A stretch of 64,000 bases of DNA from contig KL647323.1 in the NCBI GenBank assembly GCA_000727475.1, positions 386,659-450,658 on the forward strand. Reading direction: 5' to 3'. The position numbers were made by a program, and so were the translations under genes. Positions 12,201-24,800 of the stretch are shown piece after piece (the first letter of the stretch is position 1; the number at the start of each line of letters is the position of its first letter). Source of the stretch: Sarcocystis neurona (lineage: Eukaryota; Apicomplexa; Conoidasida; Eucoccidiorida; Sarcocystidae). Under the pieces are notes generated by a model. The model had not been told where the DNA came from. It saw nothing but the letters and a program-made list of their open reading frames with translations, and did not search any database.

Positions 12201-15200
12201 AAATCCACCGTGTCACCGCATGATGTTCGTCCCGACCTCCGACCTTTTTCAAATGGCAGATCCCTGTGTTCTTCCATTGTTCATCTTGAAAGCGGGGGGG
12301 CAGCAGGCACCTCCCGGTCAAACACCCACACTGTTGACGTGCCGACTACTTGTTCCCAGTTGTCTGCTTCCCAAAGAAATTCAGTCGACAAGCAAAAAGA
12401 TCCTCTTCAGGAGCAGCCACGCAGTGCAAAAAAGCGCTCGCAAAACAATGTGAGCGCATCTCGCAGCTGCACTCCACAGACGGACGACGATAACTTTTCC
12501 GCGGAAGAGCCACCGTCGTTTGACGATATTTTCAATTTGCATGATCTCATTCCAGATGCGTGGTACGAGGAGGCAGAAGAGGGTGGCGACGCTGGAGATT
12601 CCTTGAACTTAGGCACGGCTCGGAGCGACAAGGTCGTGACGGAAGATCTCAAAGAAGCTGGTCAATGGGTGCTTGAGCCCCCAACGTCATCTTTGGTGTA
12701 TGGTGCACAAGGGGAAGAGGACAATTTTCAGCCGGGTTTCTTTCGCATGGTGCTCGAAGAAAAAGAGTGCGCATCTCCATCGGAAGTTTCCTTGGATAAG
12801 ACGCCTGGTGCCGGTGGTAGTTTTTCCCAGTTGCCCGCGTTGTGGAATGTTCCTGACGACCTTGTAGAACTTATTGATTCTGTCCCTGGTGGATCTCCCA
12901 GTGCTCTGCGTCCTCCGTGCGCGCTACGGCTGCTCCCAACTTCGTCTTCATCTTCTTCTCCCTCCTCGCAGTCCACGTCTCGCTCTTCTTTGAACAATTC
13001 TTCCACATCGTCTTTACCTTCGTCCGCTGCTTCTTCGTCAGCATCCGCGTCTTCACCTTCGCGCCCGTCTAGCGCGGCTAGTTCTCCAAGTGTGGAAGGA
13101 CGTTTCGATGATAAAGGAGTGCCACTATTTGTAAAAGAAAAGCCGCCTGTGAGCAACTGTCCTTTTAAAATGTTGACCCAGCACTCACCGGCCGGGATGC
13201 GATGGATCTTCGAATCTTCCAGTGAGTACGACGAACAACTTGGAGATGTGGATTCCTCGCATTCAGAGGGTGAGCTTGCGGAGGACGTGACCGGCAAGAA
13301 CGAAGATTTCGAAGGTAATCACATTTGCGATGACGACCGCGGCGAGCCGACCGCCAACACTACCTTGAACTACACAGGGGGAGTTGGATTTTTTCAGAGA
13401 GCGCTCGCTCACGAGGGTGTCCGGAGCAGGTTTAACCAGCCGCTCCCAGAGTTTATAAGCTTGTGCTACCGGAAGAACACTCCGTCTCCAAATCAGAAAC
13501 GAAAGACGGCGAAAAGAAAAGAAATTGTATGCAACCGGAGAAGCCGCACACAGCCTCCGCCAACAGCCCTCGCACCTGACCGAGCTAAAAAAAGTCGGAA
13601 ACATCGCCGACGGCGTCGTCGGGAAGAATGTTTAAAGCAGCGCCTAGCTGCTCTTCATCGAAACAACCTAAGTCACAAAGAGTATATGGGTCAATTTGCT
13701 CGGCGAATGAGTTTGACAGCAGTTCACAAGGTGTTTTGCATCGAGCTAACAAAAGCTGAGCGTTGTATCCTTCCGTATACAGGCAGGTCTGGTGATGCGA
13801 GCCTTGACACACGTGTCAGTGCTCCATTAACGGCAAGAGATAATGCACTGGCAACAGTAACTTCCCCTTGGTCTGCATTAGGTGAAGCATCTCCGTCTAG
13901 TCAGAGTGAGACCGTTGACGAGAGATCCGGCGTCCAGGAAAATCGTGCAGTCGGTCTCTGCAAGGCCCCTCCTACTCCACCCGTGTTGACAATAGAAGGA
14001 TGTATCGCCGATCAACTTCGTCAGCGAGGATGGGTGATGAACAGATTGTTAAGTGATAGTCACTTCTTCGACTTGAAGTGGAAACTCAGCGATGTTGACG
14101 AAGACTACCGATCTCTTCGACGTGAGCAGTTTTTCAATCACTTTCAGAATAATCGAGTTATCACGACGAAAGGCGGACTCGCGCGTAGCTTGCGTCGCCT
14201 GGCCGTTGAAGAACAGGTGCACGTTGACTTGTTTTTTCCTCGCTGCTATCATTTGAGTAGTCTCGACGAGTGTTCAGACTTCCTACTCGATTACAGCCGT
14301 TGCGAGGCACTAACGGTGTTGCTGGCGTATTTGCGGTGTTACCAGGCGACGCCTGACGAGTTTCACGGTGTTATGGCCTCGGAGCCACTGCCTTCAAATA
14401 GTTCAAGGCGGTCCGCTGCTCTCCTGCTGTGGATGGCTTACCATATCGCCTCAGTTTGGTTACACGAGCTGAATCCTGATCTTTACCTAGACAGAACGGA
14501 AAGCATTGAACAGCAGGGGAGACTCGATCCACAGCGACTGGAAGTGTTTGCATCCCACGCTTGGCACTTTCGATCTCAAACGCAAGCATTTTTACGCGAG
14601 TGGCACGCTATCGCACAGTGTGAAAAAGCTCTGAATGACACATTCCACAACGGTGAGACGTCAGAGGATGAGGCGGCTTTGTCTTTCGTCAAGGAGGGGA
14701 AACTATTCTCGTGGAGCACCAAGAATCTTTCTCGCGCCCCCCTAGGCTCCCAAGTACTGCGGCTTCTGAAACAGCTGCAGACGTGGTGGCCATTGTGGCA
14801 ACTCGAAAGGGGCAACTTCAATCTCGAGAATTTAAGAGCAGGCGAGGAGGCGTCCGGAATGCATGAGGACGCAGTAGGGAGGAAGGAGAGCGCGCATGAG
14901 ACGGAACAGAAATTGCGAGGAAACCCGGAGAATGGCCTGGAATCGAGAAGTGTGGACCCCCCTTGGAAGCAACACAACGTGTGGATTATGAAGCCCTCTA
15001 GCAATTCTAAAGCTTCGGGCATTCACTGCCTCAACAACCCCTGGGAAATCCTTAGAGCCGGTGAGACTGCCCGGGTGTAAAGCTTTATTGAGTGAAGGTA
15101 GATTTGCCATCGCGGTGATGTCACCGCATTTGCACAAAGTATGCTAGTGTTACGCGTCTACCTAGCACACAATCGCTAGAGCAAGAAAGACAAGTTGACA

Positions 15201-17193
15201 GGCGTAATGTTGTGTTCAAGCGGACGGATATTGGCGGATGCCGAACTGTATTGCTCTCAAATCCACGTAGGGGCAGTCAACGTAAACTATCTACAGCTTT
15301 TACGACGGATCACTGCTATATGAAAACAGGGGATTCCTTCTACACATATTTTCGTGGCCCTACGCTGCCTTGGCTACACATGAACGTCCTTCCAAACTTC
15401 AGAAAGCAGCTACCGCGGCGGACACAGTCGGAAAGATGGACAGCTGCACGCTTCTTCTCTGGAAGACGACCAAAGAGAGAGGAAACGAGATAACAAGGCA
15501 GAACACGTGTCTTCTTTTCTTCGAGGCCGCCTCCGTCGCACACATCTACCGACGAAACAGCACCAGCGGCACTTCTAGCATATGCAGCCGCTCTCCTATG
15601 GAAGAACGCTGCGCCTTGTTTCTGTGTGCAGCACCACTCGAGCAAACGCTCATCGTGTCCGTTTCCTGCCTGTCTTTCCCTCCTCCAGTTTCTTCTTGGA
15701 AGCTTCTTTACCCAGTGCCTCGGTCGCGGCAGCGATGAGTGTTCGTAGTCGTCGATCTACAGTCATCGCTTTCTGTATCCCGTCGTCGAGAAACGATTCT
15801 CAAGACAGCATCCCTTTATAGCTCTTTCGATGTGTCAAGACCTCCGCTGTCATCAGCCGAAACTCTGCGGTGCGTTTTCAGCGTCGTTCATCGATACCTG
15901 TGGTGTTTCGTGTAGTACGTGTACGAAGCTGTAATTGTATGTGTCGCGTTCCAGTCAGGACCGATTTTCCTTAGCGCCTACCGCGTGCTCAATTTCGTGT
16001 TCTCCATCTGTTGTCTTGCAGGTCGCGGTTTAAGTGACCGTCTCATTCAAAAATACGTGGAACGCCCTCTTCTGTTGCCGTGCCGCAGGAAGTTTGACAT
16101 GCGCCAGTGGGTACTTGTGAGGAGCTTCGATCCCCTGCAAGTCTATGTGTTCAGCACGTTATACCTGCGTCTCTGCAGCGAGACTTACGACTTGCGAGAC
16201 CTCCAGAATCGATTCCGCCACGTGAGCAATCGACATCTCAACAAGCTGAACAGCGATACACAACAGGTTGGCAGCAATGCCACTACGAAGGATACACACG
16301 TTTATCCTGCCAGCTATGGCACTAGTCACGCCTTTAATGGTGCAGCTACTGGCCTCGACAGCTGCCAGCCTTTGGCTGAACTGGAAGCTATGCTTGGGGA
16401 AAGAACGGGAAACCCCCAGTTCTTTCAGGAAAATGTGATGCCTCAGATAAGACACATAGTTCTTCAGACAGTGCGCGCGGCGAGACCGTCTGTGATCTCA
16501 CGCCCCAACTCATTCGAGCTGTACGGCTTCGATATTCTTCTCGATGAAGCGTACAGAGCCTGGTTGATAGAGGTGAATCTGAGCCCTGCCTGCGCCGCAA
16601 GCGCCGACTGGCAAAAGCAGATGGTAAAGCAGATGACAGGCGAGCTACTTGATTTGGTTTTCAGGAACGACTCAAGTGGCGCACTCTACGGGGCAGATAC
16701 GAATCCGTCAGGTGTGGGTCACTGGACGCTTGTGTTTGATGAGTCGGTCAATTCCAGTGAGGCACTGCGCGCGTTTCCACCACTTGAGCCTGTAGATGAA
16801 ACGTTGGCTGCAGGGTGTATTCGAGTGCGGGATAATCCGTTCTTGCAATTTTATTCTCAGCCAGCCCACAGACGAAGGGGGTCGGTGCTCGCACCTCGTG
16901 CCGTAGGGGGAGTTCCAGGGTTCTATCCTGCGGGTATGCGGGCCGAGGATAGATCCAAAATTTCCCAGGTGGTAGGTTCGGCCGCAGCCAGCTGGGACAA
17001 GATGGTCGTGGTCGGCGAACACTTGCCGCGTCAGGCAGAAGCAGCTCTTAACTCCTGGTGTTGTTTTACCGAGGCGAAAAACCGTATCATCGGTTGGTGG
17101 CGACGCACTGCATGGAAACGTAGGGCGGCAAGAAGGAAAAAACTTGCTCTATGTGAAGATGTTGAGGTCGACTGCTTTTTCGGCGTATTCTGA
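6247..17193 (+). CDS. Giant tubulin-tyrosine-ligase-like protein (TTLL3/8 glycylase-like)
   Basis: TTLL enzymes are ATP-grasp ligases that add glycine or glutamate to tubulin tails in axonemes and cortical microtubules. Model: exons 6247-7369, 8071-15060, 16022-17193, about 3,094 aa. Donors are GTGAGG and GTGAGA; the second acceptor is TTGTCTTGCAG, the first (TATGTAG) is weaker. Both introns are phase 1. Residues up to about 2350 are Ser/Thr/Arg-rich with no recognisable domain, including a poly-Ser run near 12950-13090. The TTL domain follows: FFPRCYHLSSLDE (about 14230-14270), typical of the TTLL3/TTLL8 glycylases; WIMKPSSNSKASGIHC (about 14983-15028), the nucleotide-binding segment; then after the intron LIQKYVERPLLL and KFDMRQWVLV, and near residue 2880 FELYGFDILLDEAYRAWLIE with EVNLSPAC, the metal and ATP site. 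The start ATG and the join of exon 1 to exon 2 are inferred from phase; an in-frame TGA at 8001 means exon 2 cannot run upstream. Glycylase rather than glutamylase is a family-level inference. Confidence 0.85.
6701..6730. repeat. Perfect 12-bp inverted repeat, 6-nt loop
   Basis: CCAGGGGGTGTG (6701-6712) and its exact complement CACACCCCCTGG (6719-6730) flank ATTTAA. It lies inside exon 1 of the TTLL gene and would form a strong G/C-rich hairpin in the pre-mRNA. Confidence 0.9.
12949..13085 (+). repeat. Poly-serine coding low-complexity tract
   Basis: TCT/TCC/TCG/TCA codons dominate this part of TTLL exon 2, encoding a long Ser-rich spacer broken by Pro, Ala and Thr. Codons are mixed rather than a pure triplet run, so it is a compositional bias more than a recent slippage product. 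Confidence 0.8.
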
Positions 17194-20100
17194 TTCACTC
17201 TGTAGGAAGTGCCTTTTCAAGGGAAGACACTCAATTGTGCTGTGGGCAGAGTCGCTCGTGGGGACGAATAACGTCCAGTGTGAGTCTCATCAAAACATTG
17301 ATGGTGTGGATTTGGAAGAAAAGGGAGATTGTGGTAGAAGTACCGAGGTGTAGAAGTGAGCGGAGTTTTAATGGTAATTTCTACGGGAAGCTGCAGACCT
17401 GTCCTCGCGACGGGGAGGTTGCATGTGAAACAGTACAAAGGTGCTGATATTTTCTGAAAAGCCTTTACTCCTTTCAGAAATACGCAGAGACCCAGTACAC
17501 AAATGTATACATGGACTGCGAAGAAATTTTCGTAGCGCGAAGTCTATCAACAAAGAGAAAATCCACGATCACATCCTATGGGGAAGCATCTTGTCTAACT
17601 TGTCTTTTGAGCGTGTAAACCCAGCGGGCAGCCATACGTCTTGCACACCATCAAGACAACCCTGAATTACAGGCGACGAGTCGTCTTTGCCGCGTCGCGC
17701 TCTTCCGCAACATCGGTAGGCTACCCCAACATTTCTCACATCAACAAGTAAAGTTACATACGTCTGTGGCATTCTTCAAGCAATTTTTGCCCGTCTCAAG
17801 TGCAGTAGAGCAAACGCAACTGAGAGAAGCAGGACGACAACAGCAGACATACGTTTTTCTCAGGTTCATTTGCAGCAGAACAAGACCGTGCAGACAAAGG
17901 CAGCATTTCGTCGCCGTTGCGGTAGGAATTCAGAACTGCTTCCCTTCCTCTTTCTGCATATGTATCTCCTTCGTCTGCCTGTCCATTACATCTCGAGTGC
18001 TGGTGCGTTCGTGTTGCCTTCCGTGCACTTCCCTGCCAGCTGGTTACGAGCACTCAACTTACGCTTTCTCACTGCTCCTGCGCTCTCCACGCTAAACAAT
18101 GGGATCAGCGTGGCTGCAATGACGCAGGAGAGCTCCGCGGACATGGGCGAAAATCCGGTTCCCTGTGAATGACATTGTGCAGATCATCTATGACACAACA
18201 CGCAGCAACGCGCACAGTTCGTGCCATTTCCGTAGCAGGTGTGTCCTGTTAAGCTGCCAGAGAGTCGCTGTATTAGGTGGTCTTCTACAAATAATCACGG
18301 AGAAAGTGAGCGAATGCCTCTTCAATTTGATGCCAGGTATTTCTCCTCAGCCCAAAGCTGCGGGTCACAAGCTGCCTCTGGTGGGGCACGCTTTAGAAAA
18401 CGATGGAAACTTTCAACTCCTCGCGACATTACAACGGCCAAACGTAGCTGAAACACGCCCAGGCACGCCTCCTTGTAGTTGTCGACAGACGTCGAACTAA
18501 CGAGGGCAGCCACACAAATACCCATACCCATCTACACGCTGTGAAAATGTACGTGAGCACACAGCTGTATACACTCGTATAGAGATGCGTACACTAGCCC
18601 CCCTTATCCCATGCAGATGGCACGTACAGCGGATAAGGCATTCGTTGTCGTGTTGTACTTATACAGGAGAACAGCGGGGCCCAGGACAGAGAAGACAACA
18701 TTGTCAGTCTGCTGAGCCTACTAGGAAAAGGGTTCTGATGCATGCGTTGTTTCTATACAGTCGCCTGTAGTAGCTTCTGCAGCGTAAGTAGCTGCGTAGT
18801 TCCTTGCTGTTACATCAGTTTTCTCGACCTTTGAAGGCGTGCCTGTGCTAGCTGTCAATTAGGCATCTGCGTGAAGGCACACATGTCCCCGGGGCAGCTG
18901 TCTAACAATTCGTTTTTGACGTTGCGGCCTTTCTCTGTCACACGGTATTTTTTAGAGAAGCTTATTTGGCTAAAGGGATGCAGATATCCGCGCACAAACA
19001 CACACTGTACCCGCGTAAGAAGCACAATATTCATATACGTTCTGTGTATTTGTACACAGACACTTCACCTGTCTGCATATGTGTGTTCACCCTTGTGCAC
19101 AAATATACGCGTTAAGGAGGTCAACAGCACGTACGCAGACAAAAACGGAAACGAGGGAGTGCTTGACGCGAAACGTTCTTCGCACTCGTACCTGTTTGTT
19201 TGGTGTACACAGACTTGCTCCATGTCATGCACACTTGCGTGCTCAGACATGTATACAAGTGCGCATACCTTCGGGCGTGAGCCGGCAAAAATTTGGAGAT
19301 ACGCAATATTGCGGCAAGCCCTTGTTTCTGTTAAAGTGCCTAGGCAGGATGTCAGTGTCAGGCCTTAGAAGTGCAAATGTTTGTAGAGAATGTCGCCGAG
19401 ATCGACTCCATACTTTATACGAAGTATGCGTAGACAAACAGGTCGAGGTACAACAATCGGAAACGATGCTCCCGGTGCTGACGCCGTACACTCCGGAAGG
19501 AAACGTAATGTGAAACAAACGGTGTCGACTCAACTGTACCACAAAAAGAACAGCTCGTATCCACCTGAATGGGACCGATCAAGGTGACACTTCGTTTGAA
19601 ACACAGGTCCTCGACCGCAGATGAACTGTAAAGGACCGTTTGCCTTCACCACTAGTTACCGACCATTGGTTTCAAAGATTATATTTTCGCTCATGTTATC
19701 TGCTTACCACCAGGATTCACGAGAACGCTCGTACCTCCTCTATGCACTTCATATCTTCACTTCTCATTCTTTTTCTTTCTTTCGTTCAAAAGAAAAGCTC
19801 CACTTCCACACAGATCGGGATGTTTGCATCGATATACACAGTCCACTCCACCTACTGTTGTTACTGACCTTCCACGTTGGCTAAAGGCAGGGAAAAAATC
19901 TTTACGGATATGATGCGCCTCCGTTAGACGTCGGTTCTGCAGGCGATTTGCACCGTGGAGCCCGCGATACACTCTGTCAGTCAACGGCCGGCAACATGTG
20001 AATATTGCATGTTCTACGAACACGTATATATCGTTTACCACTATTTTAGCGTACCCCTTGGAAATGCCTTCATTCTTTCGGTTACTATGTCTCCGTTTAG

Positions 20101-21893
20101 TTTGCTGGACGGTACTATTCGCGGGTTGTCTGTCAAGGAAGGTTCGGTCCTTGGTGTGACCACGAATAATCTGAGAGACTTCTTTCACCAGGCATCCGTC
20201 ATTGTAAAGTGAGGTCTTTTACAGGCGTGCAGCAAGTAAGCGTATCTTGGGAAATATGGGGACGTTTCGTCGACTTGAACATATGTGTATACGCACTGAC
20301 TAGAACTTCGTAGAGCTGTTCATAAAAAGTCCCGCGAGTCTATACTTACAATACTGGCTCTTCAAAGAGTCCTTTAGAACAGATAGAGCTGAGTCGCTTT
20401 CATGCACGTTTTGTGTACGTAGACTTATAACAGTAACGATGCTACGCATGTGCATGGTAAAAATAAAAACGTAACGTGCTATGTGTATTCATTGGCACTC
20501 TCAATCTGAATAACCGGTGTCCTTGTCTCATCTACGGTACGAAGGATAGCATCTCTCCAAATCCGCTACAGCAGCTAAGTCGTGTAAGAACTGCTAATAG
20601 ACATTCAGAGTCCTGCAACCACTTATCCGTGAAAACAAGTACTGGTTCGCTCGTATCGTACTGGCACCCGTTCGACCTGGCGGCCGTCCGTCCCCGGTAG
20701 GGGGGGCGGTGTTCGCGGACGCGCTGAGTTCTTCAGGGCTTTCGAACGCAGCCACACAGGGAATAACTTTTCCCTTTGTCTTCTATTTCAGAACTTCTGT
20801 GTGATGGCGTCGCTTTAAAGTATGTTTTTTTTCTGTGATGGCGTCGCCTTAAGTATTTTTTTATATTGGAAGGCCCTGTTCGGACGCCACTTTATTGCCT
20901 CTAGCCTTGCATGCGCTGGCGTTCCCTTCGCACACCGCCACTCAAAAGGACGAGTCTGTAAGACAGAACAACTTGTTCTCTCAGAGTTCCGTACATAAAA
21001 CACGTATTTTTCCTCCAAGTCAGCGGATAGCTATGGTGTCCTTTCCTTCCCTTTATACTCTAAGAGCGTGATGCCGGGAATACGGATGCGTAGGTCGGCC
21101 AGTGTCCCTTCTGAACGGCTGTTTTCTCCGTCTTCGAAGAACAGCAAACGTTTCCGTATGTTTTTTATAGAAGCTCGTGCAAACTCTTCAGTGCACAGCG
21201 AGCAGGGGGCAAGGAGCCTGTTGCTATTCGCGTGTTCCCCTTGCCGACGTAATGTCCCGGTCCTTAAAACATGCCTAACTCGCAACGATCTTTGTTGTCA
21301 ATAATAGTATCCTTCAGAATTACCTACACGCAGTGTCTTTCTCATATATAAACTCACACTTGTATCCTGCGTGCTTATACGTAGGCATAGTTATAGACCG
21401 ATACGCCGAGTCTGACTCAGTTTAGGAAACTCTGACTCAACGCCGTCACGTAGTAGTGAAACAGTGAATATACATATACGAGTTTCGTAAACGTCTGCCC
21501 ACGCACGTGTTGGGGATGATGGTTTGTCTTTTAAGTGACCGATATTTCTCTTGACTCAGGATTCCCTTGTCCCACTTTCCCCACTGCTACATTGCAGCGG
21601 ACATACATGCGCGCTAACGGCACTCCAGCGTTCTCCGCGTACCTACTTGCGTATCTATCTGTCTGCATACGTACACGTGTTTACGAACGTACACGCATAC
21701 ATACAAATATATGTGTCTGTACGAGTATACATACACACACTCATGCGACACTTTCATCTACGTGAGACTTTCGTTGTTTATCTACTGGTGGCTACGACTC
21801 TTCACTTCCCACTTCTCCACGTTTTCTGCCGAAGACTTGTAGTCGCGCACGTCTGTGAAGCAGATGCGTCTCATTGGTGCTGAGGCAAAAAAT
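17194..21893. other. Intergenic between TTLL and TAF5-like genes
   Basis: Holds the 3' untranslated region of the TTLL gene and the upstream region of the TAF5-like gene. Frames of up to about 165 codons exist on both strands (for example around 18870-19510) but they lack recognisable motifs and overlap each other. Simple CACATA/TACGTA sequence appears at about 19000-19110 and 21650-21750. No tRNA or other RNA gene was recognised. Confidence 0.5.
20796..20862. repeat. Two-copy 35-bp direct repeat with T-tracts
   Basis: The motif TCTGTG(TG)ATGGCGTCGC followed by TTAA, GTAT and a run of T occurs at 20796-20830 and again at 20832-20862 with small indels. It is close to a tandem duplication in otherwise unique intergenic DNA. 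Confidence 0.75.
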
Positions 21894-24800
21894 ATGAGTG
21901 AGAGAGAAGAACGTGCTGGCGCTTTTCAAGCAGCAGCTGCTGCAGCGCCGTCTTCTGCTGCTGGCGTTGCAGGGGCTCCTGCGGCAACGCGTGGTGCTGG
22001 CGCTGCTACCGTATCTCCTGCTGCGGCTGTAGCGCGTGCTGCAGCTGCAGCTGCTCTTCCTGAGGCAGCAGCAGCGAGCTTGGCGTTGAAGAAAGAACTT
22101 GTCGGGGACGAGACAGCAACTCGGCAGAACTCTGCTGAAACAAATGCAGGGAAAGACGGTACGAGAATTTTCCACAGCTACGAGCCCGCTCGACCGCAGA
22201 CAGGGCTTGGCAGTAGCACCAGTGAAGCCGGCAGTGTCGGGAGCAGCAGCAGTAGCGCTGCACTCGGCGGCCGACCCAGTGGAAGCGGAAATGAAAGCAG
22301 GGCAGTCCAGCCGAGTAAGACTGCTCGCAGCACCAGCCCCAGCAGCAGCAGCACTAGCGATGGCAGCAACAGGAGCGGCAGGTGCGGCAGCGGCAACGCT
22401 GGGGGGAGGAACAGCAGCAGCGGCGGCAACAGCTTGCTGAACATTCTCGGAAGCAGCAGCAGCAGCAGTAGCAGCGGGCCCAGTAGCGTAGGCGACAGCA
22501 GCAGGAGGATGCCAGACGGCACAGGCGGCAGCGTCCCGAGCACTAGAGCTGTCGTGAGTAGCACCAGCAACAGCAACGTGACGCGCAGCGTGAACAGCAA
22601 CAACAGCAGCAGGGAAGGGAACGAAGGACTGCTGGGGAGTATTCTTGAAGTGTTGAAGGATCGGTACAGCGTTGACAGCGCAACGCTTCTCCCGTTGAAG
22701 CGTGCGGTAGCAGCAGCAACAGTCGAGAAGAAAACAGAGACACACGCGACTTCGGCCAAGGAGGCGGCTGCTGGTGAGCAGCTGCGCACGTCTACGGCAG
22801 CGCGCGGCTACGGAGCTCCGGCAGGGATTGCGACTTCCTCTTCGTCTGCTGCGTCGTGTTCCGCAGCAGGAGAAGAGACAGCAGCAACGGGACGAGCTGC
22901 AGCAGATGCAGCAGCCGCGGCGAGACTTGCTCGTCTAAGCGGAGCAGCAAAGAGAGGACCAGGCACCGTCATCCACGCGTCTGGCAGTCCTCCTGCTGCG
23001 TCGATCCTGCAGGCGAGGGCAGGACCCTCTGTCGGCGTGGGGCACCCCCTGCAGAGGACAGCAGCAGCAGCACGAGCTGTTGCTTCTTCTGCTTTTCCCG
23101 CAAGAGGCAGTCGCGTTACTGTCGGGCCATGGAGAGGCGGTGCCCCAGCAGCTGCTGCTGCTGGTGCAGGACTACCTCGAGCGGCGCTCCGCGTCAGCCA
23201 GAGCGGCTTTTTGAGGGGAAGAAGCAGCAGCAGCAACTACGGCAGCAGGGCCTTCCACGGGCGACAAAGCAGCAACAGCGCCGGGCAGGGCCGCGTGCGG
23301 CCCAACAGCAGCAGCAGCGGCGAGGCTGGCGGCGACAGCAGCAGCAGCACCAGACGCAGCAGCAAGGCAGCTGCTGCTGCAACTCTCACGACGTACGAGC
23401 AGGTGTATAATCGCTACGTTGTCTGGGTGCTCTCCTGCGCAGAAGATTCGAAGGACGAGCTGATGGACGTGGCCTTTGCTGTCCTCCTGCACATGTTTAG
23501 GAAACTCCTCAGCATGGGGGAGCCGCTGAAAGGCAAGCTCTGTCTTTGTGTCTCTCTTCCGCTCAGTATCGACGTGCCGCCTCCGTGGGGCAGTCCACCC
23601 GTTTCTTCCCCTCCTGCTGTGGCGCGCAATTTTGGACCCGGCACAGACCAGTGCACCGCCTGGCGTTTCGTCTTTTTCTTCTCCTTTTCGTCTCCCCTTC
23701 TGTCCTCCATTTGCTGCTGCTGCTCTTCGAGAAGTCCCGCTCCACGCCAAACAGAGAAACCCTCGACACACCTTCACTCACACACGAGCATGTACACACA
23801 TCTATATGTATATGTACGTGTGCGCATATATGTCTGTGGTCGCGACCTCCGCCTTTCTACGTTTCACGTGTAGAGATGGTGCGCCGCAGGAGAGGCAGCA
23901 GAAGTGTAGAAGCGGAGGGTCTGCGTCCGCGCGGGCTTCAGCAGAAGGCAGTGAAAGAGCCTTCTGCGCCCGTCTTCCGCGCGAAGAGGGCACCCCGTCT
24001 CATCAACGCCTCTTCCTCGTTTTCTTCGGCTTCCCCCAGGCAGGAGAAACTACCAGGAAATATGTGGTACAGCGGCGCGCGGGTGTGGGTGTGGCGGCGG
24101 GAAGGGGAGTGTCGCGGCAGCAGGCCGCTGCTTCTTGTCGACCCCGTGGCATTTGTACAGAGATAACCTCCTACGCCGCGGAGGGCCTGGGCATGTCTGT
24201 ATATATACATATATATACGTGTATATACATATATATATATATATGTGTATGTGTCAGTGTGCGCATCGCGCTCTTCTCGCTGCGCACATGTTTGTGTGTG
24301 CGCCCCTCTCTGTATGTAGGGGTGTATGAAGGGGCAGTTTTTTTCGAGGAAAAGATGACACAGGGAACTTCACGAGATGCGTCCTCGGGGATTTCTTCAG
24401 AAGTTCTGTGTCTTTGTACTGCACACAGGCGCACATGTGCTGGCCATATACGTACTTACACGTACGTGTGTGCGCCTGCCTATAGACGTGCTCGTAGATA
24501 TATATATATATGTGTATATATATTTAGACAGCTTCATAGAGGTGTGAGACATATACCCAGGTACGTCCACGTCCACACGTGGGACACACAGGTGCATAAG
24601 AAAGGAGCACATACATACTTACGCGGTCGTATGTGCTCCTACGTAGAGATGTGTTCAGGCACATACATGTACGTATATATTTACACAGCTTTATAGATAT
24701 GTGTGTGTAGATATATGCGTCGGTAGGTCCACGCCGACGTGTGGCTGTGTGTGTCTCTGTGTGGACATTTGGTCCGTCTGCGTCGTCTCCTGCTGTCGCA

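Noticed and set aside
21792..22789. Minus-strand frames of 200-317 codons opposite TAF5 exon 1
   Set aside because: They are the complement of CAG/GCA triplets (poly-Ala, poly-Leu, poly-Ser). The plus strand continues into a conserved domain, so the minus frames are shadows.
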